The notes under the pieces were generated by a model, which was given only the letters and a program-made list of their open reading frames with translations, searched no databases and was not told the DNA's origin. A DNA stretch of 64,000 nt from NCBI GenBank assembly GCA_037953745.1, contig JBAKBP010000203.1, forward strand, positions 1-64,000, written 5' to 3'. A program made the position numbers and the translations under genes. Positions 21,942 through 33,668 of this stretch are shown in pieces; position 1 is the stretch's first letter; every line of letters begins with the position of its first letter. The stretch comes from Lithodes maja. Lineage: Eukaryota > Arthropoda > Malacostraca > Decapoda > Lithodidae.

Positions 21942-22089
21942 GTTGATACTATTAATTTAGGTGTCGATTTTTTCATGCCGAACTATAGTGAACTTACAAT
22001 TTATGAGGATTGATTTTGTTCTGCCGAGAAATGCACACATTTGTCTCAAAGAGGGTTCTTGGGTGTATTTTTTGAAAGCTTGATGGAGG
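21942..22089 (+). mobile_element. Inverted-repeat DNA element, right part
   Basis: Starts with the second GTTGA copy and ends AAGCTTGATGGAGGTC, the reverse complement of the family's left end. The last about 70 bp pair imperfectly with 4923-4990, giving long terminal inverted repeats. Confidence 0.75.
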
Positions 22090-22144
22090 TCTAAGGAAGA
22101 AACTTAAAAGATTATAAATACAATATTTAATAAACAAATAAATA

Positions 22145-22435
22145 TAGATCTCCCATCAAGCTGGTGTGACACGAACACATTTGCCAGCAATATTTTGGAT
22201 CAATTTGTACATTTTTGGTAGAATAATATCCTGGCCTAGTACTAAATTACAGGATCGCTATCGCTCGCCAGAAGAAAAATAGACACTTATATAGCAGGAA
22301 GGGTCTTAATATTGACAAAGAAATGGGGCGAAAGGACTTAAAATAACCAAACTAATGGGGCGAACGTTTTAAGATCTCATAAATATTGGGGCTAAGCTTG
22401 AGGGAGAAGGGGTTCCAGGAAAAAAATTAAATACC
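22145..22435 (+). repeat. Dispersed inverted-end repeat family, copy 3
   Basis: CCCATCAAGCTGG start, then the shared CGCTATCGCTCGCCAGAAG, GGGGCGAAAGG and GAGGGAGAAGGGG blocks in the same order as copies 1 and 2. It lacks a clear right inverted end. Confidence 0.7.
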
Positions 22436-22903
22436 GTCCCTTAACGTGTGATTAATTTTGCATAATTACAGGAGTGTGTGCTGTGTTAATACGAAAGATA
22501 ATAATACACAAACAAATAAGTTATTATTTGTTGGTACTAAACTAATATGTATGATCATATAAGTGACTATTCTTGGGTACTAAAGTATTGTGATTGGTCA
22601 TAGAAAAAATACCTGCTAAGAAGTGCATTGAATTGTACTTTGCAATATCATGGAAAATCACACTCAAATCATTCCTAGTCTCTATCATCTTGTGCTGGGT
22701 TTTGAGTTACCATGGATAATTATAGAAAACATACCTGTGCTCTGAATTAGTATGGACATGTACTGTATATATATATAATTAAATCCCATTAATACCAAAC
22801 TAGTGTAATAAGTGTAAAAAGTCAATGACAATAATGGAACCAAATGAAAGCTTTACGACGTATTGAAGTGTAAACTAGAACATCGTGAAGAGCAAGTAAA
22901 CAG

Positions 22904-22940
<37 letters not shown>

Positions 22941-23015
22941 CAGAAAAACAACAATCAGGAAAATAACAGGATAAGAATAAAAGTAGAACAGACAGACCCA
23001 GACAAAGAGAAAGAA

Positions 23016-23054
<39 letters not shown>

Positions 23055-23342
23055 ACAGGAAAATAACAGCAAGAAAAGAAAGTACAGTAGAAACCAAAAC
23101 TTAACCATGTCCCTGCTGACGTCCCTGGAACCCCCCAACTGGACCCTACCCATGACCCCGGGGGTGCCCTTCCCTTCCCTGGGCCCCTTACCCATGACCG
23201 GGGGGCCCTTGGGGTTGAATGGGACCCTGGAGGGGGGTATGTGGGGCCCGTCCTGGTCCCCTCCACCCGGTCTACCAGTCTTCACCACTGTGCATACCCA
23301 AGAAGGTAAACAAAATATTGTTGTTATTGTTAATATTATTAT
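22436..23342. other. Non-coding interval with microsatellites and a GC-rich patch
   Basis: Contains a (GA)n run at 22909-22938, a (CAA)n run at 23018-23055, and a GC-rich patch at 23105-23275 with repeated CCCATGACC and GGGGCCC-like words. Frames across the CAA run yield poly-Gln or poly-Leu and are not credible genes. No promoter or exon can be supported. Confidence 0.6.
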
Positions 23343-25750
23343 CAACTCTGCGAAGCAGAGTGGTATCGCACACACAGGTCCCGCCCGTTTACTGTGCACC
23401 ACAATTCTACTTGTCCGTCGTCGTCGTCGTCCGTCGTCCGTCGTCCGTCCAGAAACTCCTCCTAGACCGTTCGATGGATTTTCACCAAATTTCACAGATA
23501 TATTTATTTGGTCAATGCAAAGGTCAGTCAAAAAGTAATTTTCAATTTAACTTAAAGGTTAAGGTCAAACGTCAAGGTTAAAAATAAGGTCAATATTTCA
23601 TGTGTCTTAGTTTTTACTCAAATGTCTTCATTTTCATTATACAAGTTACTGATAACTTCGATATCCTATTGACCAAATTTTAGATAAATATTCTGAAGGG
23701 TAAGGTCAAAGGTCAAGGTCAAAGGTAAAAATATTTGTTTTACTAGTATTTCTTATATTAACTGTTAGGTTCTCACTAAACTTACCATGTATATTCGGAA
23801 TACTTAGGGCAAGGTCATACAAGAAACAAAACAATTCTATATGAAAGGTCAAGTTCACAGGTCAAGGTCAAATAAAAGGTCAATATGCTAATTTCATTAC
23901 TTTTCATGCAAACTTCACAAAATTTGGCGATATAGTTGCACTTTAAATGAAAAGGAAAATAATAAATTTTGAGACATATGAAGGTAAGGTCAAAGGTCAA
24001 GGTCAATTATTCTATAAATACATATGAAACTAACTGATGGGTTTTAATGAAATTAGTCATGCTTATTTGATTCTTCTGGGCAATGTCAATTTTTGTTTGT
24101 GTGCTCTTTCATAAAGGTCAAGGTCACAGGTCATGGTGAAAGGTCAACTTATACTAATGATTTTTAGTTTGAATTCATATGTCTTCATTTTCAGTTTACA
24201 AGTTACTGGTAACATTGATATCGTATTGCCAAAATTTTAGATAAATATTCCAAAGGGTAAGGTCAAAGTTCAAGGTCAAAGGTCAAAATAGTATTTTTAC
24301 TAGTATTTCTCATATTAACTGTTAGATTCTCACTAGCCTTACCATATATATTCGGAATCCCTAGGTCAAGGTCATACATTAACTATTTTATTCCATATGA
24401 AAGGTCAAGGTCACAGGTCATGGTCAATATGTTATTGTCTTTACTTTTCATGAAAACTTCACACAATTTGGTGAGATAGCTGCACTTTTAAGTGAAAAGG
24501 AAATTAATAAATGTTGAAACACATAAAGGTCAAGATAAAGGTCAAAGGTCAAGGACAACTATTCTATTAATATATATGAAACTAACTGATGTGTTTTATG
24601 AAATTAGGCATGTGTATTTGATGTTCATGGGCAATGTCAATTCAAACAAAAATTTACTCCTACATAAAGGTCACAGGTCAAGGTCAAAGGTCAACTTTTA
24701 TTTAAAAAAAAAATTAGGCTACTAAAATGTTTAGAACACTGGCTGTGTTATGGCTTATTACTTCACTATAGCCTAATATATATCAAAGTTCACATAAATA
24801 TTGTAATAGTTAAGGTCAGAGGTCAAGGTAAAAAAAATGGTATTTGTCATTTTCCCTAAACTTCTCCTTGACTGTTCAATGTATTGTCATAATATTACAC
24901 AGGCAAATTCAGTTGGTCAATGTGATGACCATCCAAAAATATGTATTTTACTTTTAGTCAAAGGTCAAAGGTCAAGGTCACAATATATGATCACTATTTG
25001 TAATCAATAAGTTTTTATACGAATTAAGCTACACCATATTCATAATGCTAGTTAATGCGAACATTGCTGTTAAGCTAACTAAATCCTTGATAAGAAATTC
25101 TAAGGTCGAAGGTCAAAGGTCAAGGTTAAAGGTCGATATATGATTTTTACTAGTATTTCTTATTTATTGTAAGATTCTCATTAGGCATATAAATGCATAT
25201 TCGGAATGCCTAAACCAAGGTCATACAAGAATGAACATAATTACATTTGATAGGTCAAGTTCACAGGTCAACGTCAAATATTAGGTCAATATGCTCATTT
25301 CTTTACTATTTAAAATTCGTTGAGACAGTTGTGCATTGAGGGAAAATTAAAATGTTAATTTTTCAGAGATCATTAAGGTCAAGATGAAGGTCAAAGGTCA
25401 AGGTCAACTATTCCTTTGATACCTCTGAAACTAACTGATGATCTTTAATGAAATTTGACACACTTATTTGATTTTCTAGAGTTACATCAAAGCGAACAAA
25501 AATATAATTCTACATAAAGGTCAAGGTCACAGGCCAAGGACATAAGTTAACCTTCATCATAATTTGTTTTCTTTTTTCGATAAGCTGACAACTGTTAGTT
25601 GCATTTTACTTAAATAATATATACTGTATATATATATGTATATATATATATACAGGTATATATATTATAATACTTAAGGTTAAATGTCAAGGTCAAAGAA
25701 CAAAAGAAGAGTGTTGATAATTGTCTTTAAACTCTTCCTAGACTGTTTAA

Positions 25751-25950
25751 CCCTTTGTGTACCGGTGACGTCTTTTTTATTGTATTCTAGCTAAAATTAG
25801 ACGATTTTGTGGAGCTTATGAAGGATCTGTGGTAGTAAAAAGGGTTACGCTAGTTGAAAGCCTGCTAATTTTATGGAGGCCCTTCATAAACTAAATATAA
25901 TCGTCTTAGTATCCAGTATGAAATGAAACCGACAAAACTGTACTGAAGGG
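25751..25950. mobile_element. piggyBac-like MITE, 200 bp
   Basis: Lies directly after TTAA (25747-25750), begins CCCTTTGTGTACC and ends GTACTGAAGGG, followed by TTAC. The ends are imperfect inverted repeats of the CCCTT type. It interrupts a module of the AGGTCA element that is continuous in the other copies. No ORF. Confidence 0.7.
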
Positions 25951-26090
25951 TTACGTATCGTCACCAAATTTTGCTAGTAAATTTGGTTGGTCAATGCAAC
26001 GATTGTCCAAATGTATTTATATATTTTTTATTCAAAGGTCAAGGTGAATGGTAAAGGTCACAGATTATGGCCAATATTTCTTTCTTATAG

Positions 26091-26206
<116 letters not shown>

Positions 26207-26271
26207 TGTATATAAACCTATGTTACGTAAGAGATTCAATACTACTTGCAGAATTATAGGTCGCAGAGTTG

Positions 26272-26523
26272 CGTATGCAGTTTTTATTATTATTTTGTTT
26301 TATTTTTTGAGTAGTGCGAAAACTGCACACCTACTTTATCATTATTATTAGTATTATTATTAGTAGTAGTAGTAGTATTATTATACTCAGAGAGGTAAGA
26401 ATATTGGTATTGAAGTAATTTTTATCATCGCCATAAAATAAATTCATTAACACTATGATTTAGTAAGAGTAGTAGTAGTAGTAGTATGTTCTCATCATAA
26501 TTTTCAGCATTCCACATCTCTTC
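26272..26523. other. AT-rich non-coding interval with (TTA/TAG)n runs
   Basis: Short trinucleotide runs near 26339-26385 and 26465-26487; no gene seen. Confidence 0.6.
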
Positions 26524-28733
26524 TTGCAAAAAAATCACCACAAATCTAATCAAGGCGAAAATGTGACTGCGCTAACAAGAAGAATGAAATTATGGAATGG
26601 TAACAAGATGGATGACTTACTCAATGAAGCCATAGCATTACAAGGGAGACAAGGCAGGCGGCGGCAAAAAAGGGAAAACAATGAAGACGAGGCCAGGAGA
26701 TTCGGCGACCAGATGAGACAAGGAAAAGTGACACCTGCAATACGGTCCCTGACAAAGGAGGCAGTTTGTGAGTTGCTGCCTATCACAGGAAACACCATCC
26801 AAATGTTGAAAGAGAAACATCCACAACCTAGTATCCACGAGAGTCAGAGGCTAGAGGGTGATTATATACCATCGAACACCGTCATATACGAACGAATCAC
26901 AGGCGAAATTATTTGGAAAAAGGCTCTAGGGACACAAGGCAGTGCAGGCCCATCAGGGCTGGATGCAAACGGCTGGAGGACAATCCTGAGTAGAGCAATC
27001 TTCGGACTAGCAGCAATCTTCGGACTAGCAGCAATCTTCGGACTAGCAGCAATCTTCGGACTAGCAGCAACAGACTTATGTAGGGCTCTGGCAGCTCTTG
27101 CAAGAAAGATGACCACCCAAAATTGTCAAGATTTGGAGGCTTACACAGCTTGTCGCCTAATACCTTTAGACAAGAATCCAGGGTGCAGACAGGTAGGAGT
27201 GGGTGAAGTGCTGAGAAGAATCATTGGAAAATGCATAATGGAAGTGGTGAAAGACGATGTGCGGTCAGCGGCCGGTAATCTCCAAGTGTGTGCCAGCCAC
27301 CAAGCAGGGGGAGAGGCAGCAATTCATGACATCAAAAAATATATGAGCAAGTGGACTGTGAAGCTGTGCTGCTAGTGGATGCAACAAACGCCTTTAACAC
27401 CATCAACAGAAAGACGGCAATACATAACATCAAAGTAAAATGCCCCAGCTTTGCCACCTATGTAGAGAACACCTATAAAAAGCCTGCGGACCTCTTCATA
27501 GTAAACAACCAGAACACACGAAGGGGATCAACTCTGAAATCAATGGAAGGAACCACACAAGGTGATCCAGTAGCAATGGCAATGTACGCTTTAGGTCTCT
27601 CAGTGTTGCTAACCTTAACAAGCCATGACGTGACGCAAGTCAAGCAGGTGGCCTATGCAGATGATCTAACTGGAGCGAGAAAGGTCAACAATCTCAAGCA
27701 CTGGTGGGAGCAAATATCAGAGGTAGGACCAGAAATAAGGTACCATCCAAATGCCAGAAAGTTAATACTAATAGTAAAACCAGAACATTATGAAAGGGCG
27801 GTAGAAGCTTTCAGCGGTAGTGAAGTGGTAGTAACAAAGGACGGACAGCGTCACCTTGGGGCGGTGATCGGCACGGAAGAGTTCAAGAACAAATACATAG
27901 AGGAGAAGGTCAGAGAATGGGTAAAAGAAATTGAGAAACTGGCCAATATTGCAAAGACGGAACCACAGGCTGCGTATTCGGCATTCACATATGGGGTCAA
28001 ATCTCGCTGGACCTACTTGATGCGAACCGTTCCAAATGTGAGCGCATTACTTCAACCGCTGGAAGATGCCATCAGAGACAAACTCATCCCAGCGTGGATA
28101 AAGTCGCACACCCCGAATGCTACAGAGAGGGAGCTGCTCGCACTGCCTCCTAGGTTGGGAGGGATGGGAATTATCAACCCAGTGAAGAGGGCGATAACGG
28201 AATACCAGAACTCGGTAAAGATAACAGGATCTCTCACTGACCGTATCGTAGCACAAGATTCTGACGGTGAAGTAGACTAGGCAGACATCTACAACATCAG
28301 AAAGACCATCAGGTCAGAGAGGCAAAACTCACAGAAAAATGACCTGGCACAATTGATGGGACAACTTCACCCGAGACAAACAAGAAAACTACAAATAGCA
28401 CAAGAATCGGGCACTTCAAATTGGCTGACAACACTACCAATCAAGGCAAAAAGCTTCAATCTCAACAAACAAGAATTTAATGATGCTATTGCACTGAGGT
28501 ATGATTGGCCGATTGAAGGACTGCCCGATCGATGCGTTTGTGGTACCATCAACGATGCAGACCACTCCATGATATGTAAGAAAGGAGGATTCATCAGCAT
28601 CAGGCACGATGAAGTAAGAGATGTAATAACGAATATGCTCAGGGAGGTGTGTAGAGATGTGGTGAGCAAACCATCACTCATTCCCTTGGGTGGAGAGATC
28701 ATGCAGCACAGGACGGCCAACACATCCAATGAA
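26524..28733 (+). pseudogene. Reverse transcriptase of an endonuclease-type LINE, decayed
   Basis: Two frames joined at about 27350 (one-base shift) and an in-frame TAG at 28278-28280. Motifs in order: GPSGLDANGW (finger), RLIPLDKNPGCR, the palm LLVDATNAFNTI, EGTTQGDPVAMAMYAL, and the catalytic VAYADDLTG, then a thumb with LPPRLGGMGI. Downstream DRCVCG...DHSMIC is a Cys/His knuckle, followed after an inserted SINE by an endonuclease-like domain. This arrangement fits LINEs with a C-terminal restriction-like endonuclease; the clade (R2/R4/NeSL-like) is not resolved. An 18-bp unit repeated four times lies within the frame at 26995-27066. The copy is dead as read. Confidence 0.8.
26995..27066 (+). 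repeat. 18-bp tandem repeat, four units, inside RT coding
   Basis: Unit GCAATCTTCGGACTAGCA repeated four times, encoding AIFGLA four times without breaking the frame, between the finger motif and LIPLDKNPG. Confidence 0.95.
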
Positions 28734-29312
28734 TTATTATGTTCTATCCAACAACCAACTCTACTCCTAAAATCGATTAATGACATTTAACACACACATG
28801 TGGCAGTCCGTGGATTCGAACCCAGGACGCTCACACCGAAAATCAACACCTTATGCATTGCGCCACGAAGACAGTTAAAGAATGGTGGACACTGCCTACG
28901 ATTTATTATGCAACTTCGAATCTTGCATATCAATCTAAGCATGTACACACATCCCAACTGCAACTCACGTAGGCTATGCATAATATTATGTGAATGGAAA
29001 GAGCAATTAATGGGGCCTTAACCACTAGGGAAGTCCTCTCGATAAATTACTCCTGAACCAATATAAATTATTATGTTCTATCCAACAACCAACTCTACTC
29101 CTAAAATCGATTAATGAAATTTAACACACACATGTGGCAGTCCGTGGATTCGAACCCAGGACGCTCACACCGAAAATCAACACCTTATGCACTGCGCCAC
29201 AAAGACAGTTAAAGAATGGTGGACACTGCCTACGATTTATTATGCAACTTCGAATCTTGCATATCAATCTAAGCATGTACACACATCCCATCTGCAACTC
29301 ACGTAGGCTATA
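28734..29312 (-). mobile_element. Dimeric tRNA-derived SINE insertion
   Basis: Interrupts the LINE between codons for SNE and ARLDV, which would otherwise be adjacent in the same frame (insert 579 bp). Unit 1 (28734-29067) and unit 2 (29068-29312) match at an offset of 334 bp. Each carries, on the minus strand, a tRNA-like head (28801-28873 and 29135-29207) with A-box TGGCGCAATGC/TGGCGCAGTGC and B-box GGTTCGAATCC. The A-box context (GCATAAGG) and a TTCGG in the anticodon position resemble tRNA-Arg. No clear target duplication is visible. Confidence 0.8.
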
Positions 29313-29771
29313 GCAAGATTGGACGTTAGTGCAAGAGGCTTTTGGACAAATACACAGCGAGCGTTCTTTGACATAAGAGTATTTGACCCAATGGCCCACA
29401 GCTACAGCGAGCTGTCTCTGGAGGCTGCACACAAGAGGAACGAACGAGAGAAGGTCAGAACATATGGAGAAAGGATCTTACACGTCGAACATGGCAGCTT
29501 TACCCCACTAGTCTTCACCACATCAGGAGGGATGGGACCCAGGGCCCAGTGCTTCTATTCAAGGCTATCAGAGATCATCGCAGAGAAGAAGCAACAGCCT
29601 AGGAGCCACGTCGTAGCCTGGATGAGGTGCCGTCTATCTTTCTCATTGCTCAGATCAGCACTACTATGCCTGCGGGGAACAAGAAGGTCTGCACCACAAC
29701 CAGTGACGGTGGCAGAAGTAGACTACGAGGCAGCAGTGACAGAGGGTCGCATAGGAAGGAGACTGGATTGA
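29313..29771 (+). pseudogene. Restriction-like endonuclease domain, LINE C-terminus
   Basis: About 152 codons open to the stop at 29769-29771, in the frame of the RT's C-terminal part once the SINE is ignored. RLDVSARGFW then FFDIRVFDP, NEREKVR and HVEHGSFTPLVFTT form a D...E-x-G pattern compatible with a PD-(D/E)XK nuclease; this is inference from motif spacing. The segment ends RIGRRLD, and this ending is duplicated downstream. The domain would nick the target for target-primed reverse transcription. Confidence 0.65.
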
Positions 29772-30483
29772 AGTTGCATGGTGTAGAATAGTAGTGTCTG
29801 ATGCTTGTGAAATAAAATATGTGTACAATATTAAATATAAGGTAGTGGTGGTGGTGGTGGTGGAAGTGGTGATGTGATGGTAGTAGTAGTAACATGAAAT
29901 GTATGAAAAATATTAAATACAAATTAATGTAGTAGTAGTAATCCACGATGATGAGTCTGAGTGCTTACCCCGGAATAGGAAGTAGCTGAATCACAACCAA
30001 GTCGGGCACTTTGATGACTGTTCTGACCGGATTTAGGGTCCAAAGAGGGGATGCACAGGCTGAGTGGTAGTATTGAAAAAAAAAAAAAAAAAAAAAAAAA
30101 AATAGTAGTAGTAGCAGTAGTAGTAGTAGTAGTAGTACCACTAGTAGTAATAGCACTACTATGCCTGCGGGGAGCAAGACTGTCTGCACCACAACCAGCG
30201 ACGGTGGCAGAAGTGGACTACGAGGCAGCAGTGGCAGAGGGTCGCATAGGAAGGAGACTAGATTGAAGTTGCATGGTGTTGAAGAGTAATATCTGATGCT
30301 TGTAAAATAAAATGTATGAACAACATTAAATAAAAATCAATGTAGTAGTAGTAATCCACGATGATGAATCTGAGTGCTGACCCCGGAATAGTAAGTAGCT
30401 GAATGACTACCAAGTCGGACGTTTTGATGACTGTTCTGACCTGGTTTAGGGTCCAAAGAGGGGATGCACAGGCTGAGTGGTTT
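29658..30483 (+). repeat. Tandem duplication of LINE 3' end with trinucleotide runs
   Basis: The stretch coding LLCLRG...GRIGRRLD plus its 3' flank recurs at 30153 (offset 495 bp), and the 29940-30070 tail segment recurs at about 30353-30483. TAG/GTA/GGT trinucleotide runs and an A28 run at about 30076-30103 separate the copies. Probably two or three 3'-end insertions or slippage products of the same LINE. Confidence 0.75.
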
Positions 30484-31104
30484 AAGTATGTAAAAAGAAA
30501 CAAAAAAAAAACAAAAGTAGTTAGTAGTAGTAGTAGTAGTAATAGTAGTAATAGTAGTAGTAGTAGTAGTAGTAGTTGTTGTTGTTGTTGTAGAAGATAT
30601 ACTATTAGTTGTAATGTAGTTTGCATTTTGAGTTGGTCATAGTAGCATATTAGAGTTTTATATAAAGTTAATATTGTTTAGGAAGAGCTTGTTCTGTGGA
30701 TGACAATTATAGCAACAAATAACATCCATAGAAGATCCGATGACGCATTTTTTTTCCTGTTTTCAGGCTATTATTATACGATTTTATTCAGATTAGTAAG
30801 AGTATACGACAGTTAGAGCGTTAATTGGAATAGTCTTTACCCTTTCAATTACCACAGATCCTTCCAAAGTTATGTACAATCGTGTAAAGATAGTCAAAAT
30901 TAACTGTCAAAACACGGCCTAATCTTCAAGGGGATCTTTCTAAAGTACTTCGTCCGTGTATCAAAGTGCGCTTGATATATGTGTAATTGTCCTAGGTTCG
31001 AATCACAGGAGTACCACACGTATATATTAAATTAATTTATTTAAGGGGGGATGGGCATGGTTTATTTAATTATATATTTATCTTATTCCTTTTTTTCCTC
31101 CCTA
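30484..31104. other. Non-coding interval
   Basis: Has (TAG)n/(TTG)n at about 30521-30591. The segment at 30840-30900 (CCACAGATCCTTCC and flanks) weakly resembles the reverse complement of the MITE at 25751-25950. No gene seen. Confidence 0.55.
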
Positions 31105-31288
31105 GACCTCCATCTACATTCTACAGTATCTTTAAACACACATCCCCCCATCCCCTTCAAGGAGATATTTGTACATTTTTCGACAGAAAAATTGTCCGAC
31201 CGAAGGCCAGTTCCTCTAAAATCACAGGCTCGCTGTCTCTTGCCAGGAAAAAAATTACACCTAAATGACACAAAAGTTCTTAATATGG
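31105..31288 (+). repeat. Dispersed inverted-end repeat family, copy 4 (cut by gypsy B)
   Basis: GACCTCCATCTACATT start and a GGCTCGCTGTCTCTTGCCAGG block match the family. It stops abruptly at the gypsy B LTR at 31289. Confidence 0.65.
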
Positions 31289-33154
31289 TGTTACGACCGG
31301 GCACTCGGGTACACTAGGGCTCTTACACAGGACTCGAGTATGGCTCGCTGCCACAACGGAAACACACGATCCCAACCCCAGAGTACTGCCAGCCGAACAA
31401 AAAACGCCACTACCCTCCAGAGTTCTATCTGCTATAACGGGGTATACAAGAACTCGGTACTAGCGTTTCACACAACAGACTAATAACAAGACGGGAGTTA
31501 TCTAGTCTGGTCAACAATCAAACAAAGAAGAAAGTACTACAACACTAAAGAATAGTGTTGGCCGAAGCCGAAGTAATCCACCCTTGACTAAGAACTTAAG
31601 AAGTCCTCCACCCTCTACTTCGGATCGGCACTATTACGTTACGTTAAACAATAGTCCTCGAGCATCAAGCAAGGAATCTTCTGATAAAGTTAGATGCTTC
31701 TCGAATACTCGTAAGAAGTAAGTATCGGATTTTGAACAGCAATTCAACAAGTAACACACTGGCAATTAACTAATATTAAAGGCTTTAAATTGACATAAGA
31801 AGAATTATAATAATAGACAATAGTAAATGGCAAACATTAAGAAGAAGTACTCCGACAATGCACTGACAATAGCCTACTAGGATTGTGCTCGTGGGCCACT
31901 AATCTCTAAAGTAGCTAAGCGTGCCACACATGAAATCAATAGTGCATAAACAATAACATACATAAGGAGAAGCTTCAATACTATGCTGTATCTGCTGGTC
32001 GAGCAAAGTCTAGCTGGGATATCTAAGGTTAGGAAACAATGGCTGAGCAAGCGGCTCGTAGCCTAGCGAGGTCCTTAAGACTGTGCGGCCAAATTACGTT
32101 AATTGACGGGATGCTCTCTTGAGAGATCCAGATCACTAGTATCTGGTTCTCTCCTGGCGATCCTCTCAAAGTCAAGCAAACGAGATAGCACAGTGTTGGG
32201 TGGCAGAGGCAAAAGCCCTCACTCGCAACACAGTGCTAAACTCTCAAGGTACACAGTCAGAAAGACCACCTAGGCTTCCCACGTCTCCGTTGCAATTGTA
32301 CCGGTTCAACCAAAACCTAGTACTCATAGGAAATCACAACTCCCGAAACCTCATCCCAGTCTAGCATTACCTAAACCAGCAGAAAACAGGATCATGAATA
32401 ATCGCACACAGGGAAATGCATATACGAGTGCAACAAACATCAATCAATCCTATTCTAGTTAACCCTTCCAAAAATAGGCTATCTAACAGGCACTTATCTC
32501 GTGAGAACTCAAGCGATAATACTTTGGCTGACTAAATCTGCACCAAAGGGGTCATTGAGGTTATAAAGGGTCGAGAAGGGAAGAAGATAGGCTGTTCAGA
32601 GAGTAGAGAAAGTTCACATCAGTCGGAAGAATATGGATAGTTGCAAGGGATATGAGAAGTCGCTCTGCCTGATGAGTTCTAAAGAATTGTGGCGAGGACC
32701 TCTCCTTTTTATACTCGGCCCTCTAGCGGCATATCGCAAACTACTAAGGACCGCCCACTGACAATCATTACGTAATATTCTCTCTCAATCTGGGATCGAC
32801 AAAGGATTTCCCACGCGCTTGAGGAGGGAGGAGGGAGGAGGGAGGAGGGAGGGAGGCCTACCTACCTCGTGGCGCGCTCCCCGGGCCGTCGTTACATAAC
32901 TCTCTCTCTTCTCCTCTCATCATTACATATAAGTCCCACACACAATACTTATATCTAATGATATAAAATAGAACTCGTTGACTTAGAAGAAAACAAAATA
33001 CATAATTATAATACTTATAGTACAACGGCTCACATAAACTGAGTTAGGAAACTCTACACGGACTACAGCCAAAGTTCCTGCCCTGACGATCCTAGCGAGA
33101 GTGGGGTCTGACTGAGCGTTCTGTACAGCATGCTCATACTCGGCATGCGTCACA
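31289..33154 (-). repeat. Gypsy B 3' LTR
   Basis: Same TGTTACG and GTCACA plus-strand ends as element A; several percent different from A's LTRs. Confidence 0.95.
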
Positions 33155-33165
33155 CCTCCCCCAAG
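33155..33165 (-). promoter_or_regulatory. Polypurine tract of gypsy B
   Basis: Minus strand CTTGGGGGAGG next to the 3' LTR. Confidence 0.8.
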
Positions 33166-33668
33166 ATTTTACTTGCTCAACCCTGAGCAAAAATCTGACA
33201 CACAGAACCTCATCAAACCCCTCACACCCAGCGACCGCATGGCACTAAAACAACGCTGAGTTTACCACTAAAACACATCTTATAAAAAAAAAAATTCACA
33301 TTTCATAACTCCTCCCAATAATAGCAAAAGACATAATATCATGCTCCCAGAGCGAGCTTACAGCAGCTCAGCCGTTTGATAGTTCGTGGACTACTCAAAC
33401 ACTATAGGCTATGACAAACTTATACAATTATCTATATTAAAAGAAAGAGTTTTTTTTTATGATTTTTATATTTTAATATGTTTTTTCCGGCTGCACTATA
33501 AGGGCAGCCTATTTTTTCTTCTATACCAAACGCTCAACTCCTGCTTTACGACCCAATACGCTGGGCTACAACCGCGAGCCAACAAGCACCAAGCGCAAAA
33601 TACTACTCAAACTAAAGCAGGAGGCTACCCGTGTGTCAATCTCTCCGGGATCATACACCTGTGATAGC
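33166..33668. other. Gypsy B 3' non-coding interior
   Basis: Same arrangement as 12938-13414 in A; no gene. Confidence 0.75.

Noticed and set aside
23107..23331. Possible exon with a splice donor (AAG/GTAAAC) in a GC-rich patch
   Set aside because: Low-complexity Pro/Gly-rich reading on both strands without a recognisable domain or partner exons.
22875..23531. Host gene with poly-Leu/poly-Gln tract
   Set aside because: The frame is created by (CAA)n and (GA)n microsatellites; no conserved domain.
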